A stretch of 64,000 nt of DNA from NCBI GenBank assembly GCA_013399305.1, contig VXAI01000038.1, positions 5,073,230 through 5,137,229 of the forward strand, written 5' to 3'. The position numbers and the translations under genes are program-made. The notes under the pieces were generated by a model, which worked only from the letters and a program-made list of their open reading frames with translations, had not been told where the DNA came from and did no database searches. Below are positions 1 to 12,587 of the stretch, piece after piece (position 1 is the first letter of the stretch; each line of letters begins with the position of its first letter). Source of the DNA: Rostratula benghalensis. Taxonomy: Eukaryota; Chordata; Aves; Charadriiformes; Rostratulidae.

Positions 1-1384
1 TTGCCGCTATGAACACATCCTCTTCTCGGTTATGTCACTGCCTGGAGTCTGGGCTTCATAGTAAAGGAAGTGGATGAAGTTTTGCACCTTCAGCCAAATA
101 AAAGTAAAAAGAAAGAAACTTCGATGTCCTTTGCGTTATGCATTTCTCCCTTTTGTTTAGTGGATATTCCTATAGCAGGAGCTGGTGGAACCGGTGAGCT
201 CTTCCAAGAGCTCTTCTACAGACTGGTGAGCCTGATACATTTCAAAGAGCCACAAAGAAACACTTCAACCTCCAGAATAAAAATTTACATGAAAGGCACA
301 TCGGTATGAAGGTACACCTGTATCCACAGGCAACAGTGATTATATCTGATGATTTTTAGTGTAAATACATTTTCAGAATAAAAAGCATGAGACAATTTTA
401 AGTTACTTATCTGAACATGCTGCTCCTGCACCTGTGGGGTTTTAATATTTCTATGCTTTTAAGAGCATTGCATCACAGGGATAAGATCAGTGCTTGATCC
501 ACTTTAATGAGTTGGAAAAATACAATTTAGGAAGGTGTTATTACTGCAAGAAAGAGGTGGAAAGCTCATTGGTAATGACAACTCCTTACAGGCTTAAAAA
601 CCACAAATATTATTTTCCTGATGCCTAAATGAAAAATTTGAACGTAGATCCTCCAAGAAATAAAACAACAGCTGTGACGTGAATGAATCCCCTTAAAGAG
701 GATGTTTGTCCTGCAAACAACACATACATCACCATCACTGATTACACTAGAGCTTCCTAATCCAAACACTTTGGGAGCATATTACCATCTTCAGGAAAGT
801 GAATCTGTGTTCATGTCAGCATGTTGGTGACTGGTGCAAGTGCATATTCTTTACAGTCATAACTGAGATTTGGGTTTTTTTTTTCTCTGAAAATAGGTAT
901 TTGGCATAAGACAAAGCAAAAGAAACAATAACTGTATAGCAACAGTACCAGACAGAGGAGGTTACAGCAGGCTATCAGTTGACAAACTTGGTGTTCAGAC
1001 CAGGGAGGTCCAAGGTGTCACTGACCTGGTGCAGCTCACCAGAGCTGCGGTTAGGAGCACTGCATCACTTTGTAATATTTGGGGACCACCGTTCAATCAA
1101 CAGTATCTGAGGACTTTATATGTAACCTTGATAAAACTCAGAGGAAAGAACAGAATGAATTAAACAGCAAGCAGCAACACAGAGCCTGATCAGCTGAGAA
1201 CAGATACAATCAGTATACAGCTATTTAACATGAGAGAGCCCAGCCTTTGCAATGAAACTTCCCTTTTAAAATTATTCACGTCAGTTATTCTTTCTCTCCT
1301 ACTTACTGCTATCACCATCCAGAAGAGTCAGCAAATGATCAAGTGCTTCTTTGATCTCCCATGTATGTGAAGACAGAAATATCC
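1..1384. other. Intergenic, no gene recognised
   Basis: AT-rich non-coding sequence on the 3' side of the miR-146a hairpin (which is on the minus strand). Only short chance reading frames occur, none with recognisable protein character. The 3' end of the miR-146a primary transcript should fall here or beyond the window edge, but I could not choose a poly(A) site with confidence. Confidence 0.6.
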
Positions 1385-1457
1385 AAGCTGAAGAACTGAG
1401 CCCCATGGGTCTGACAGCGGATTCAATTACAACCCATGGAATTCAGTTCTCAAAGCT
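1385..1457 (-). ncRNA. MIR146A: pre-miR-146a hairpin
   Basis: On the minus strand, positions 1452 down to 1431 match the known 22-nt vertebrate miR-146a-5p exactly as I recall it (seed GAGAACU). The opposite arm, about 1409 down to 1388, pairs with it through AGAACTGA and CCATGGGT blocks. Between these lie one A-C mismatch and two G-U wobbles, and the loop is about 20 nt. The ends AGCT/AGCT also pair, giving a canonical hairpin of about 73 nt. miR-146a is an NF-kB-induced negative-feedback microRNA that represses TRAF6 and IRAK1 in innate immune signalling. Its position downstream of PTTG1 and on the same strand matches the human order. The 3p arm carries more G/C in its middle than the human 3p arm as I remember it, so the central stem is more continuous. 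Confidence 0.95.
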
Positions 1458-1552
1458 GAGATTACACAACATTCATTTTAAGGCTGTCCTGATGCACAGT
1501 AGTATCTCATATTCCTGCTTGCTCTCTCCAGTGCCTGGCCTTCTTCCAGATG

Positions 1553-4500
1553 CTGTAAAACAGAAGAGTGAAACCTTCACTGCAACCAAAGCAACTGTAT
1601 CCAGACTGTAGGTCAGATGCAGAATAAAGGCTTGAGGATATATATATTGAAAAAATAGCCTATTTTATGGGGATTTTTTGGCACCAGAAGCAGCCACACA
1701 CATAGACAGAATGTGCCCTAACACATAGGAGAATTCTTAGTATTAAAATCTGAAATTTATAGCCAAGAAGTATCACAGTATAACATTTTGCACTTTTCTG
1801 GAAGCCTTGGAGAATTTCAAAGAGGTAAGATATAAATTTCCTTTCCTTTTTTTTTTTAATATGACAACACAGAGGTAAAATCCTCTGAAGTTGTACAGCA
1901 ATCTTTGCTAGCAAAATAATCCATCCAGAAGGTCAAAAAGAAGGAAATAAGGCACTGGTGCAGGTCTTTAGAGTAGTCAAAAGTCTGGGTGGCAAAAAGG
2001 CAAGCAGAAGCCATCGGTATTGTAGCTGCACAGCTGTGCTGACACAATTTTGTCTGATGTGACAACCTCACCCCAGGGTGACAATCTGACCCAAAGACAG
2101 GAGTATTGGACTACAGATAAATACCGTTCAAACACACTGAATATCAAAGCTGATATTTCAGACAGAAAACACCTCATCGCTTCTCACAAACCTAAGAGAA
2201 TTCACACATTTTATTAAGCTTCATACCCTGAACTTTGAATTTTTGAGGAAAAATAGATTGGATAAAATGTTGGATTATGCATTCATCTGTAAATTAGATG
2301 TTATGTCTGCATAGCACCATGATAAACAACGTTGTTTTACTTATTAAAAAAACCCCAATTTCAGATTTATTTGGAACATTTTAAATATATTCTTTATACT
2401 TCAGTGAGATGAGACATCATGGAAAAGTCCCTTCCAGTTCAATGAAAAGAAGTATTATTATATGAAAAGAAGTATTATTATATGAAAAGTCCTGTGGTAA
2501 AATATTTGGAGGTCAAGTGGATTTCAAATTAAAATTTTTAGTCTTAAAAACTAAATTTAAGCAAATTTACTTAACAGAATGGTTTAATGGGAATGAATTA
2601 GTTTGTTTTAATATTGTTTTTCTTAAATAATAATTAAGTATAAATATTTTTGGAAATAAACTGTTGAATAAAAATTTTAAAACATCAAGGAGTTTCTAGC
2701 TTTTCCCTGAGAAAGTAATTTGATTCAAAGCTGCAAAGTGTTTCAATTTTTTTTTTAACTACAAAAAGCCCAACTCCAACCAAATATTTGCCCAGCACTG
2801 ACAAGATTTCAAAACTTCTCCAGTAAAGCGCACTAGTCAAGCTGAAGACAGGGTACCAGTGAATGTGAAGCCAGCATTGCCAGGATATGAAAACTTTATT
2901 CATTATACAGCCTCTCCCAGAGCAATTACTGTCTGGTTTTCTAAATAATTTGATTTAACTAGGAAGAGCTCTTAAATTTATCTCTAAAACCTTAATCTCA
3001 AATAAAAAACCAGCTTCTGAGGAAATTGCAATGAATTACTTTTGATAAAATCCAAAAAGTGCCACTTTTTCAGCTAAATTAGCGATACATGCAGCCAAAT
3101 CAGCAGAGGCTCAGTGCAGAGCGTGTTGTTTGGCAGGATATCCAACAACTCCGCTGCTGTGGCATCCAACAGTCTGCCCATGTCTTTATGGCTGTAATTG
3201 TTTTCTTAGGCTGTGGAACCAGTCAACCAAACAACAAAAATTAAAAATAGGCTTCTTTAACTATTTCACTTGCTGGGAGGGAAAGCTCTGAATGAACATT
3301 TTTGCAAAATAAGTGCCTTGTGGTACCCACAGCCCAGTTCAGTCCCACCAATCTGTCAGTTGACTCCAGGAGGCTTGTATCACAGGAAAGAAAAAACAAA
3401 ATAAGAAAAATAGCTTCCTGTTAAGGTCACCAAATAACATGTAAACTTATCTGCTACTTTGAAATAAAGTGCCACAACAATAAATTTTGCTTGTCTGATG
3501 TTTCTGACTGTTCACTGGATTATTGCTTGCTAAGAAGACTGTTGTTGATGTTAAACAAGAGACTTGCCAGAAGCCTGGTCATTCTCTGGTAATCAACCTT
3601 CCACTGTCAAGCAGAAAAGAAATCAAACGATCATCAATGAAAACATGACATGGTAAAACAGAGAGAGGGTTAGGAAGAACAAAGGATGGATGCTCTTGGG
3701 ACAGTCCCTCCTCCTGTGCTAAGGGTACAGCTTTTCTACAGAGGAGGAGCTGGCACTACCTGGGCCTCAGTGTGGTCAGCACATGCAGCTGGAGACACCA
3801 AACTTTGGCACTCACTTGCATTGCACCATCAGGCACACTAATGACAAGGAAAAATATTAAATCCCCCTCCAAGAAACACAGTAAATGGACCTGTGGTAGC
3901 TCTAAGGTAGCTAGATCAGGTGTGCCCACCACTGCAGCCCCCACCCAGGTCAGAAATGCAGCCACATGTCGGGGCACAGCGTGGGCTGCTTCCCAGCCCT
4001 GTGCTCACTGGAACCTAAACCCTCCTCTCCCATTGCCCTGGGAGATGTTGCAGAGATGCTGTCTTCCCAGGGAGACGAGCACTGAGCACAGACATCCCCA
4101 GACAGAGCCGCAGATGAACATGCTTTAAGATTACTGTTTCAGTCTTGGGAATCTGCAGCACCCGCTGCAGCTCCTCTCCCTCCCAAAGCTCTGGGACAGA
4201 CCTGTCCCAAAAGTCTCCCCGAGGTGGACAAGCCAGCTGAGCTCTGTACCAGCACAGCTTCAGTTGGCTTTAGAGGCTTTTTAACTAAGCAGGAGAAAAG
4301 GTCAAACTCTCTCTCTCTCAATTTTCCTGTTGAGTTTAATACCATAGCAGGGCATTAGTTCTCCCTGCTCTTAAAGAAACATGATGCCAGTTTCAGCCAC
4401 ATTCTGCTTTGACCCTTTATCAAATCCATGTGTGCCAGCCTCTATCCCTTCAGTGTCATTCTTGGAGCATCCCCCTCCCTCTGATAACTCGTTTACTCAA

Positions 4501-7500
4501 GGATTAAATTCATGCATTTGCAAACAAGAAGACAGCCCAAAAAATTATATTGTTCTGCCTTTGCAAGAGCAGTGAGGAGGTGAGTCTTTTCAAAGGGCCA
4601 TAAATCTACGTCTTGAAAAAACATTATTTTTTCCTATTCCAGCAAGGTCATTCAGTATCTCATAGCTTGGAGATCTTATTACACAAGAATTAACTATTCC
4701 TACAGGACAGATACTTAATAGGCAATCATCATATAAAGTTTTACTGCTGCACCAAAAGGCAAACCTTTTTAGAGTGATTAAGTATTGTTAAGTGCCTGAA
4801 GACTATGCTTCCACAAGTTTCCTTTTGAATTAAATATGTTTTAACAGGAAAAGAACATAAAGATCCTAAAGCCATCAAGTTAATGGAATGTGTAAATTCG
4901 CTGCATTTTCCTTATCATCCCCTACTTTTCTTCTCTATGTTGCCATTACTACCTTTCTTTCTAATACAACATCTACATTTATCTGAACATACCACCGAAG
5001 AGTGAGATTTTAATGCTTCTTAACCAGTCAATGATCTACTGCAGCCTCACATGAAATCCAGACACTATTCAAATGAGCTCATCATGGGTGATAATTAATT
5101 AGCACCGATGGGGAACTTGGAATAAAATATGAATATGGTCACATTTCATTAGGAGCATAATGTATCTTCTTCACCCTTATTTAGTTAAATACATTTTCCC
5201 CGCAGCTAGTGGAAAAATACATATCTCACAGCTACACTGACATCTGGTTAGTTGAAACAAGAGGGCAAAATGGAAGATGAAGTTGTTCTAGAGATCTTGA
5301 GATTTAAAAAAACCAGAAAGCTTGCAGCCAGAAAGTACCACAGTGACACCAAAGGCAGCCATAGACGCAAACTCCCCAGAAGCTCTCAGGTTAAAACTGG
5401 CCTGCATGGTCACAAGGCGTGAGAGCTGAGGGTTTCGAAGCGGGGCCGTGGGCTGCATGCTCTGCAGAGCAGCAGGGTATTTTGCTTGTGGGGCAGATCT
5501 CATCCATCCCCTTTGACAGCACTGCCAGCTGCAGCTGCAGATTGGCCTCGCACCCACCTGTGTGCTTGCCAGTAGGGCACTGGTCAGTGAGAAACTTCTG
5601 CTCAGCGTGATGAACCCAGACCTCAACACTTAAACCCCAGACCACCAATGTTTAAAACCCTTACCTGACTTTTCCTGTCTTCTCCTTAAGAAAAAGGAAA
5701 AAAAAAAAAAAACCAAAACCCCACAACATTTCTTTGACTTTACCCTCTTTCCTGTGTTTCTTGAATTTTTCTGCAGAGGAATCGTCTCGGTGTCCCTGAG
5801 CCGGGTCGGTTGCTTGCTTGCCCTGGCCCGGCTGTCCCTGCTCAGCCTGGGGCAGGCAGCCTCCCTTGCTCTCCACAGTAATTCAAACTTTTTCCCCCAC
5901 TCTCTGCTGCACTGGGCCTTGGGGCGCCTGCCTTGTCTCTGCTCAGAGTTACACCACACCACGCCAAAAACAGTCAAGCCCTTTCTACACTGAGCAGGTC
6001 TTCTTCCATCACTCCTACCAACAGCTGAGCAGCCCTGCTCATGAATTAAGGATCAACAAGGAAGTCTTGACACCATTGCTTAGGTACAAGGCAAATGTTG
6101 CTGATATCTAACACACCTTAAATACTTTTAAACCCTTTCAGCATATTTACAAGCAAAATGTGCTCACTTGCAGGGAAGCTATTAATCATTCCATGCTCTA
6201 TAAAAGTCACGTTCACCACTGAAAAATCCAAGTCCAAAGTTTCACCACAGGCTTAAATAAAAAGTACACCCAAGATGTGCTCTTGAGCTGAACTCCACCA
6301 GTATCCAACAGCTCACATCAGCCATAGACACACTGGTGCTAAACACACCCTGCTCCAAGATTACATCCCAGGTTCTCACCACATCAGTAGGCACGTCACC
6401 ACATCAGCAATGTCAGAAGAATTCCCTGTAGGCATTCCCTCTCCTGAACCCTGTGAGGTGTCAAATGCATCAGGTCCATAATGGCCTCAGCTCCAGAACT
6501 GCACAGACACTTTCATTGTTTGTCCATCCATGCTTCCCCCTCCCGCCAAAAAAAAAAAAAAAATTAAGAAATTGAATGGTTAATTTGTATTAAGAAAAAA
6601 AAAAAAAATTGCATCTCATGATGAATTGGTATTAGCCCAAGCACTTATTTTGGGCTTGGCAGAAGCAACTGCATTTGTTCCCAGTGTGCTTTCTGAAACT
6701 CCCAGTTATTTCCTGGATGCATTTTTAATTTCAAGCGCTGGTTATATTTCTGCTGCCAATGTCTATGTCACGAATAACAAACATTCAATTTCCTCTCCTG
6801 TAGAATTATTCCACTCTGCTTATCTGGAGGTTCAATTCTGTTGTCTCCATTTTAATCACATTTTCCAACAACACAGTACTTTGTGCAACAGACCATTTTC
6901 CTTCATGAAAGATAAAAATGATTGCATATTCCATTTCATTTTTCAACTTAAAACTTACTGATGTTTTTTGCATTTTTTCACTAATTTAAAGAAAAAGTAC
7001 ATGGCAAAATACATACCAGGCATAAATCACTAGGAAAATCATGCGTTTACAGCTACACTGCCATGTACGTACATTGCAGCCGGTTAAAACAGTAATATGG
7101 ACAATTGCATACTGAAAAGATTATTTCATATTTTTAAAATGTTCTGGTCATCAGTAATAATGATAAAGACTTCTAATACTGAGTATTATTTTTAGTACTC
7201 TCTATAGCACATACCTATAGTACAGTTATTATATGGTATAGTTTCAGTTATACTTACACTAAGCCTCAATAGGTCACAGCCCTGAATCAGACACAATATC
7301 AGCAAGATCAAGGTATTTTTTGTATTGAAAAATACAAACATTTATGGGATCTATAATCTTTGAATATATATGAAGCACAGTAAAGAGGAATGTAAACTGT
7401 GTGAAACACGTACTTTGCACGTTTACACAACTGCAGTAACAGCTGTATTAATAGTGCCCACACATTGTAAGAAACAGGAGGGATATCTGGAAAGCCAATT

Positions 7501-8574
7501 TTCAGCATGCTAAGAAGGGTAATGAGAACTGAGAAGTTAAAACCCCCTGCACCTCTGTGAAACTGTCTCTATCTATTCTTTATAATTTCAGCAATAAATT
7601 TTTACTTTAAATAAACAAGAAGTTTCATACCGGCTGACTAATAACGAGGACAAAGGAAAAGGCCTACCTCTTTGAATATGGAGCTGTCTCCAAGCCCAGC
7701 AATACTTCCTCCCTTGGTCAGGATATCTGATCACTTTACCCACGGCAGATGCTGGAGGTGACACGTGCTGTCTCCCAGCCCATGAAGAGGCAGGCAGGGT
7801 GGTAAGATGAACTGCTCATCTGAATCTATTCCTGATAAATGTAGTGGAACGGAGTGAGCTCAAAATGACTGGTCAATCCATATGTTTCAGATGTGTGCTC
7901 AACACCCAAAAATACAGGAAGAGGAAAAAAGTGAACAGGAGAGCGTAGATGGCCATTTCTTGTTCCCTTCCAATGTCCACGTTTTTAATAATTCAAAAGA
8001 ATTGGCAATATTTCAACTCCTAAAAGTACAAAGATATTTACAGTATCTGTCGTTGCATAACTATTATACTATATATTACTGATCCAAGCTGGTTAGGTTC
8101 TGTATAAGCAGTTAAAAAGCAAACAGGCAAACATCAATTCATCACCTTTTGGTAACCCTCCCATTATTTAAAAAAGGAATGTGTCTCAGCAAGCAGTTTA
8201 TTTGGAAAAGCACATTGTAATAAATAACTGTAATGTTAGTAATCATTTAGAAGCCAGAGATTTTTTTTTTTTTCTTCAAACAGGTTCAATACATAAATAC
8301 TTGAAATATAAAAGATTGCTCTACTTATAGTTTGGATTGTAACTATACTGTAGTTAGTTCAATACTCGATGAATAGCAAACAAACTTTCAATACACACAT
8401 GGCCTGTTTCAATATTAATTCACTGAAATAAACCAGTGTAATGTTAGAATAATGAAAAAGGTCAAATACGGTGGAAACTGGCCATAGTTGATTTAAACAA
8501 AGGTACATGACAGTTAATAAAGTAGTCTGAGAGCAATGAATTGTGACCCAGTTAAGGCAACCAAGCTGCTTAGA
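1553..8574. other. Intergenic / predicted miR-146a host intron
   Basis: About 7 kb of AT-rich sequence with no supportable coding exon. It contains homopolymer A/T runs (for example 6549-6563) and a 20-bp unit repeated about 2.4 times at 2442-2489. If the host-transcript model is right, all of it is intronic. Confidence 0.5.
2442..2489. repeat. 20-bp direct repeat, about 2.4 copies
   Basis: The unit ATGAAAAGAAGTATTATTAT occurs twice in a row, followed by a partial third copy. It is a short local slippage-type duplication in AT-rich DNA with no evident function. Confidence 0.85.
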
Positions 8575-8841
8575 CAGCATTACTCAGCCTGTGGGCTGTG
8601 GACCACTGCTGTCAGACACAGAAATTGGTCCATGAACAGTCTCATTTGGAAGATAAAAAATGCACATCTATCCCCACAGTGTTGGCAGCGATGCACGAGT
8701 GCTGGCAGACAGCGCTGGGAGCCAGCTTCTGGATGCTGCCAGGGACTGCCTGCAGGTGCCGACGGCTCCTTTTTGGGCATGTGAAATGGTCCAGGATTTT
8801 TGTTTCGAAAGGGCTCCATTAGAAACGGCTGAGAAACGCTG
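8575..8841. mobile_element. hAT (Charlie-like) non-autonomous DNA transposon remnant
   Basis: A 267-bp segment bounded by imperfect 16-bp terminal inverted repeats. The left end reads CAGCATTACTCAGCCT and the reverse complement of the right end reads CAGCGTTTCTCAGCCG, so 13 of 16 match. CAG(C/T)GTTTCTCA-type ends are typical of hAT-Charlie elements, and internal 'gtggacc / ggtccatgaa' strings are also typical. No transposase frame is present, so it would be a MITE-like derivative. The flanking 8-mers (TGCTTAGA and ACACAGCC) do not match, so no target-site duplication supports the call. The element is either old or one end is misjudged. Confidence 0.5.
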
Positions 8842-11800
8842 ACACAGCCAGCCTGTGGGGACCTGACATTGTCTTCCTCTGGGATACGCTTGCCTTCTAT
8901 TCAGGATTTTAAATATTTCTCCCCTTGAGCTCACCAGTTCTGATTTTAAAGAAAATAATTTTAGGTGGTATTTAGATTGAATATAGTAATATTTAGAATA
9001 TGTAGTCAAGTATTTTGACTACGACTAATGATTACAGCGAGAAGTAAAGACATTCTTTGACTTTGCTTTTACATTAAAAGCACAGACTTTTATCATAAGA
9101 TCACTAGAGTTGCCAGTAGGGATGTGGATATCCAGTATCCACTAAAGGATTAAGTGCAGCTTCAAATCTGTTTTTTCAGACTTCTCCTTAATGCATGCTC
9201 TGAAGAAGGTTAAAGGTATTCATTGACATATTTGAAACCTCCTTCTTGCAAAAGATGCCCCACTGCAACCTCAGGCCCTTGTCCTGCCATCACAGCAAGC
9301 CTCAAACTCCCGCTCCCCCCATGACCTCCAGGCCCTGCTTATCCAACAACAAAACTGGTTTAAGCACCAGTGACGCTCCATCCCCAAAGCAAACTGAGAT
9401 GGAGTACAGAGAGCTGAAAAGATGCAGAAGAGACAGTGGTTGAAGCCTTGCTCACGAAATTGGGGAACTGGTTAAAAAATGATACACAATCTATTTCCAT
9501 AATACAAACTTTCTCTTTTTTTTCCCTTTTTCCCCCCTCTTTTTTATAATTATGGGAAAAGATGGACAATGTGTTTAATTTGACCAGTAAAAAGACCTAA
9601 AAGTATACATATATGATCAAAATAATTCACATTTTCAGTACCATTTCCCACAGAAAATAAGATCTCAACATTCTCCCACATGATCATGAAATATAGCTGG
9701 TCCCAATAATGATCTGCACCAAAGCGATGGCAATTAGCAATTTTTCATCTGCTAGCCAAAAAAGAAGAAAAATAAGGCAAAAGAAAATTGTTATTTGGCC
9801 AGACCTGGAATTACTGCTTTTTAAAATTATTTTCTGAAGGAAAAACACGTTCATTTTAGATATGTTTTAAGGTATTTTTTGATCTAAACCTAAAAGCTTT
9901 GTTTCTTTTTCTTTTTGCTATTATTATGCTTGCATGAGAGCAATTAAGAAAATGAAAACAGAATTTTTAAAGAAAAAAAATAGGGTTGAATTCTGAAAAT
10001 GTTAGAATATTTTAACTTTTTTACTATTTATGTGATACTATTTGCTGCATTTGGTTGAGCTTTGTAAATAATTTCCATTCATTCAAAACTGCATTTTCAT
10101 CAAGTAAACTATTCAGAAAAAGAGAAGAGCGATTATCTGTCTGTAATCAGGCTAATGGATGGAGAGATGGGAGCTGCCTTATCCTGCACAATCCAGAAAC
10201 CCATCCCTGCACTTTTCCAATCCAACAGGGAATTTGTTGGAAATTCCACCACAGAAAACTGCAGTATTTCCTCTGTCCCAATTGTCCATACTGTAAAATA
10301 AACTTTTGGATGCTTAGATAAGCTCAAAACACATACAGAAAAAAAAAAAAGTCATCTTTAAAAAAGTAAAGGATCAGTGACAAACAAACCCAGGTATAGT
10401 CAGTCAAACCCCTTGGCTGCAATCAAACATTCTACTTTCAAAATCAGTGTCATTTGATGGAGAGAGAGAAAGAGAAAAAAAAAAAAAAAAAAAACCAGCT
10501 AATTCACATCCTCTACTTGTTTAAATAGTTGTTATTTAAGTGGGTTAAGATATAGATTTAAAAGAAAAAGAAATACACATAAATCATAATTCAAGGAAAA
10601 TATTACTGCACATAACACTACCATCATCCCTTGTTTCTGAATTGCCATTGGATTCAGAATAAAGTCATAACAGCGCTGGAAGGACAATAGCAAAAAATTC
10701 CTGCCCAGTGATGAGACGCATCAGAAAATGTGCAGCCTCCCTGACACAACAGCATTCAAAAGTCATTCTAAATTTCTCATTGCTTGTACATAGATATAAT
10801 TCAAAATTACTTTTGATTCTGTTGCTGTTTACAAAATGTAGATCTATCAAAGCAGACAGAATTACTGTTTTAAAGCTGGAGGAATTGAGGAAGAATTTGG
10901 CGTTTTGATTCAATCTTTAATTTACCTTTCACGTATACAAAGCATACTGGCTCTCAGACAGAAGATAAGCATGTAATAAATCAGCTTACTTTTTTTTTCA
11001 GCTCTTACTCACAGTGGAATCCCCAAAATTCATTTTATTTTATCTTTTTCCCACTCTTCAGCTTTTTCTCTTTCTTTTTCCTTCCTCCTCTTCAATCACC
11101 ACAGGTTTGCATTTCTCATTTTCTATTTTACATCACTCCGCTTTGTTCTCTACAATGGAAAGACAGGCAGAAAGGCAGGCAGACAGACAGACAGACAGCA
11201 GGGAGAGAGACACAGCCAGTCCAAGGTAACATTCTCGGACACCCACATTCTGGAGGATCTGTTTCTCTCTCAAAAACATTTTAACTTTATAAAGGGAAGG
11301 GAATCAAAACTCATTTGCATACGGGTTCATTCCATCTATTCAGCTCACATGTTTATAGCTCTGGAAAGCCCCTTTCTGATTCCCTGGTTGATAAAGAGCC
11401 AGGAAGGTAACGCAACAGCGGGGAGAGGTGAGAACTGTTTTGCTGACCTTGCAAGCGGGGGCTTAAATGAAGCACTCCGTTCACCTTGCTCGGAGGACCC
11501 AACTGGGAGATTTGGGTGCTTTTTATCCTTTAGGTTTCAAGGCTCAGACCATGCATGTAGAGCTAAAAATTCAAGTCAGAGAAACCCCCACTCTTGCGCA
11601 GGAGGAAGCTCTGGTCAGGCGCTCAATACTTCAGCTTCCTGTCTGTACACTCCGCGGTCTAATCTGGGGAAATCCTGAAAACATTATCAGATGCATGATA
11701 AGCTCTTTAGCTTTCAAGTACATAGTGATTCAGTTTCGGTCAAAACCTCATTTGAATACAGTTTTTAAATCTAAAGAAAAAGTAAGACCCTAACAGAGAA

Positions 11801-12399
11801 GAGATTAGACTTGCAGTCTGGTGTTTTTATCATCCAAAATAATGTGACTGATGTTTAAAACTGGCATAAACAAATCTACTTTTCCATACCTGCATCAAGA
11901 TGCTCAGTGTGTGTAATTCAAGCTTATTAAAAAGGAGCGGAATTATATGTCTGGTTAATTAAATACCTTTATTTATCCACAAACAAATAATGCACCAGAA
12001 GCAGCAGCAGGAATTGTTTACTCCATCCCAATGTTTGTCACCATTGACTTGAGGCAGATTGTTTCTGAGAGAGAGGGACTGCTTGAAACTCTGGTGCCCA
12101 TTCATCCCACAAGCTTCTCCAGCGAAGCTGGCAAGTGTGGCAATCCTTGTTTTGTTCAATGTAGACACTTATTTATTGGGCGTGTAGACAGATGTTTCCA
12201 AACCCATTTCACAGCCACTCATCGCAGGGTAACAGCCAACATTTTCCAGTTCAGATGTGTGCTGAATAGAGATTCACCCACAGAAAATCACTCCCACTGC
12301 ACTGGTCCCCATCTCAGTCAGCCCACGGAGCTTTTCTAGAATACGGTCCAGGAGGTTCTCCTTCAAACACAGTTTCTAAAGATCCTGGAGAAACTCACT
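8842..12399. other. Intergenic, simple repeats only
   Basis: No coding exon recognised. It contains a GA-rich stretch running into poly(A) near 10459-10495, a (GACA)n tract at about 11181-11198, and other A/T homopolymers. Reading frames here are short and lack protein-like composition. Confidence 0.5.
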
Positions 12400-12587
12400 C
12401 CAACTACGAGTCTGGAAGCAACAAGGAACTTTTTCCCAGGTATTGCAGGTCTGCAAGTAGTCAGAGCTTAACCTAATTTCCACTCCTCGAGCACCAACTA
12501 CGAGTCTGGAAGCAACAAGGAACTTTTTCCCAGGTATTGCAGGTCTGCAAGTAGTCAGAGCTTAACCTAATTTCCACTCCTCGAGCA
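12400..12587. repeat. Perfect 94-bp tandem duplication (two copies)
   Basis: The block at 12400-12493 is repeated without a single difference at 12494-12587, directly head-to-tail. Perfect identity implies a very recent duplication, a length polymorphism, or a local assembly duplication. The unit has no recognisable gene content, although part of its wording resembles old CR1-type sequence. Confidence 0.95.

Noticed and set aside
5288..6111. Cluster of overlapping frames, 70-115 codons, on both strands
   Set aside because: Local GC-rich patch; no coherent exon or homologous wording was recognised.
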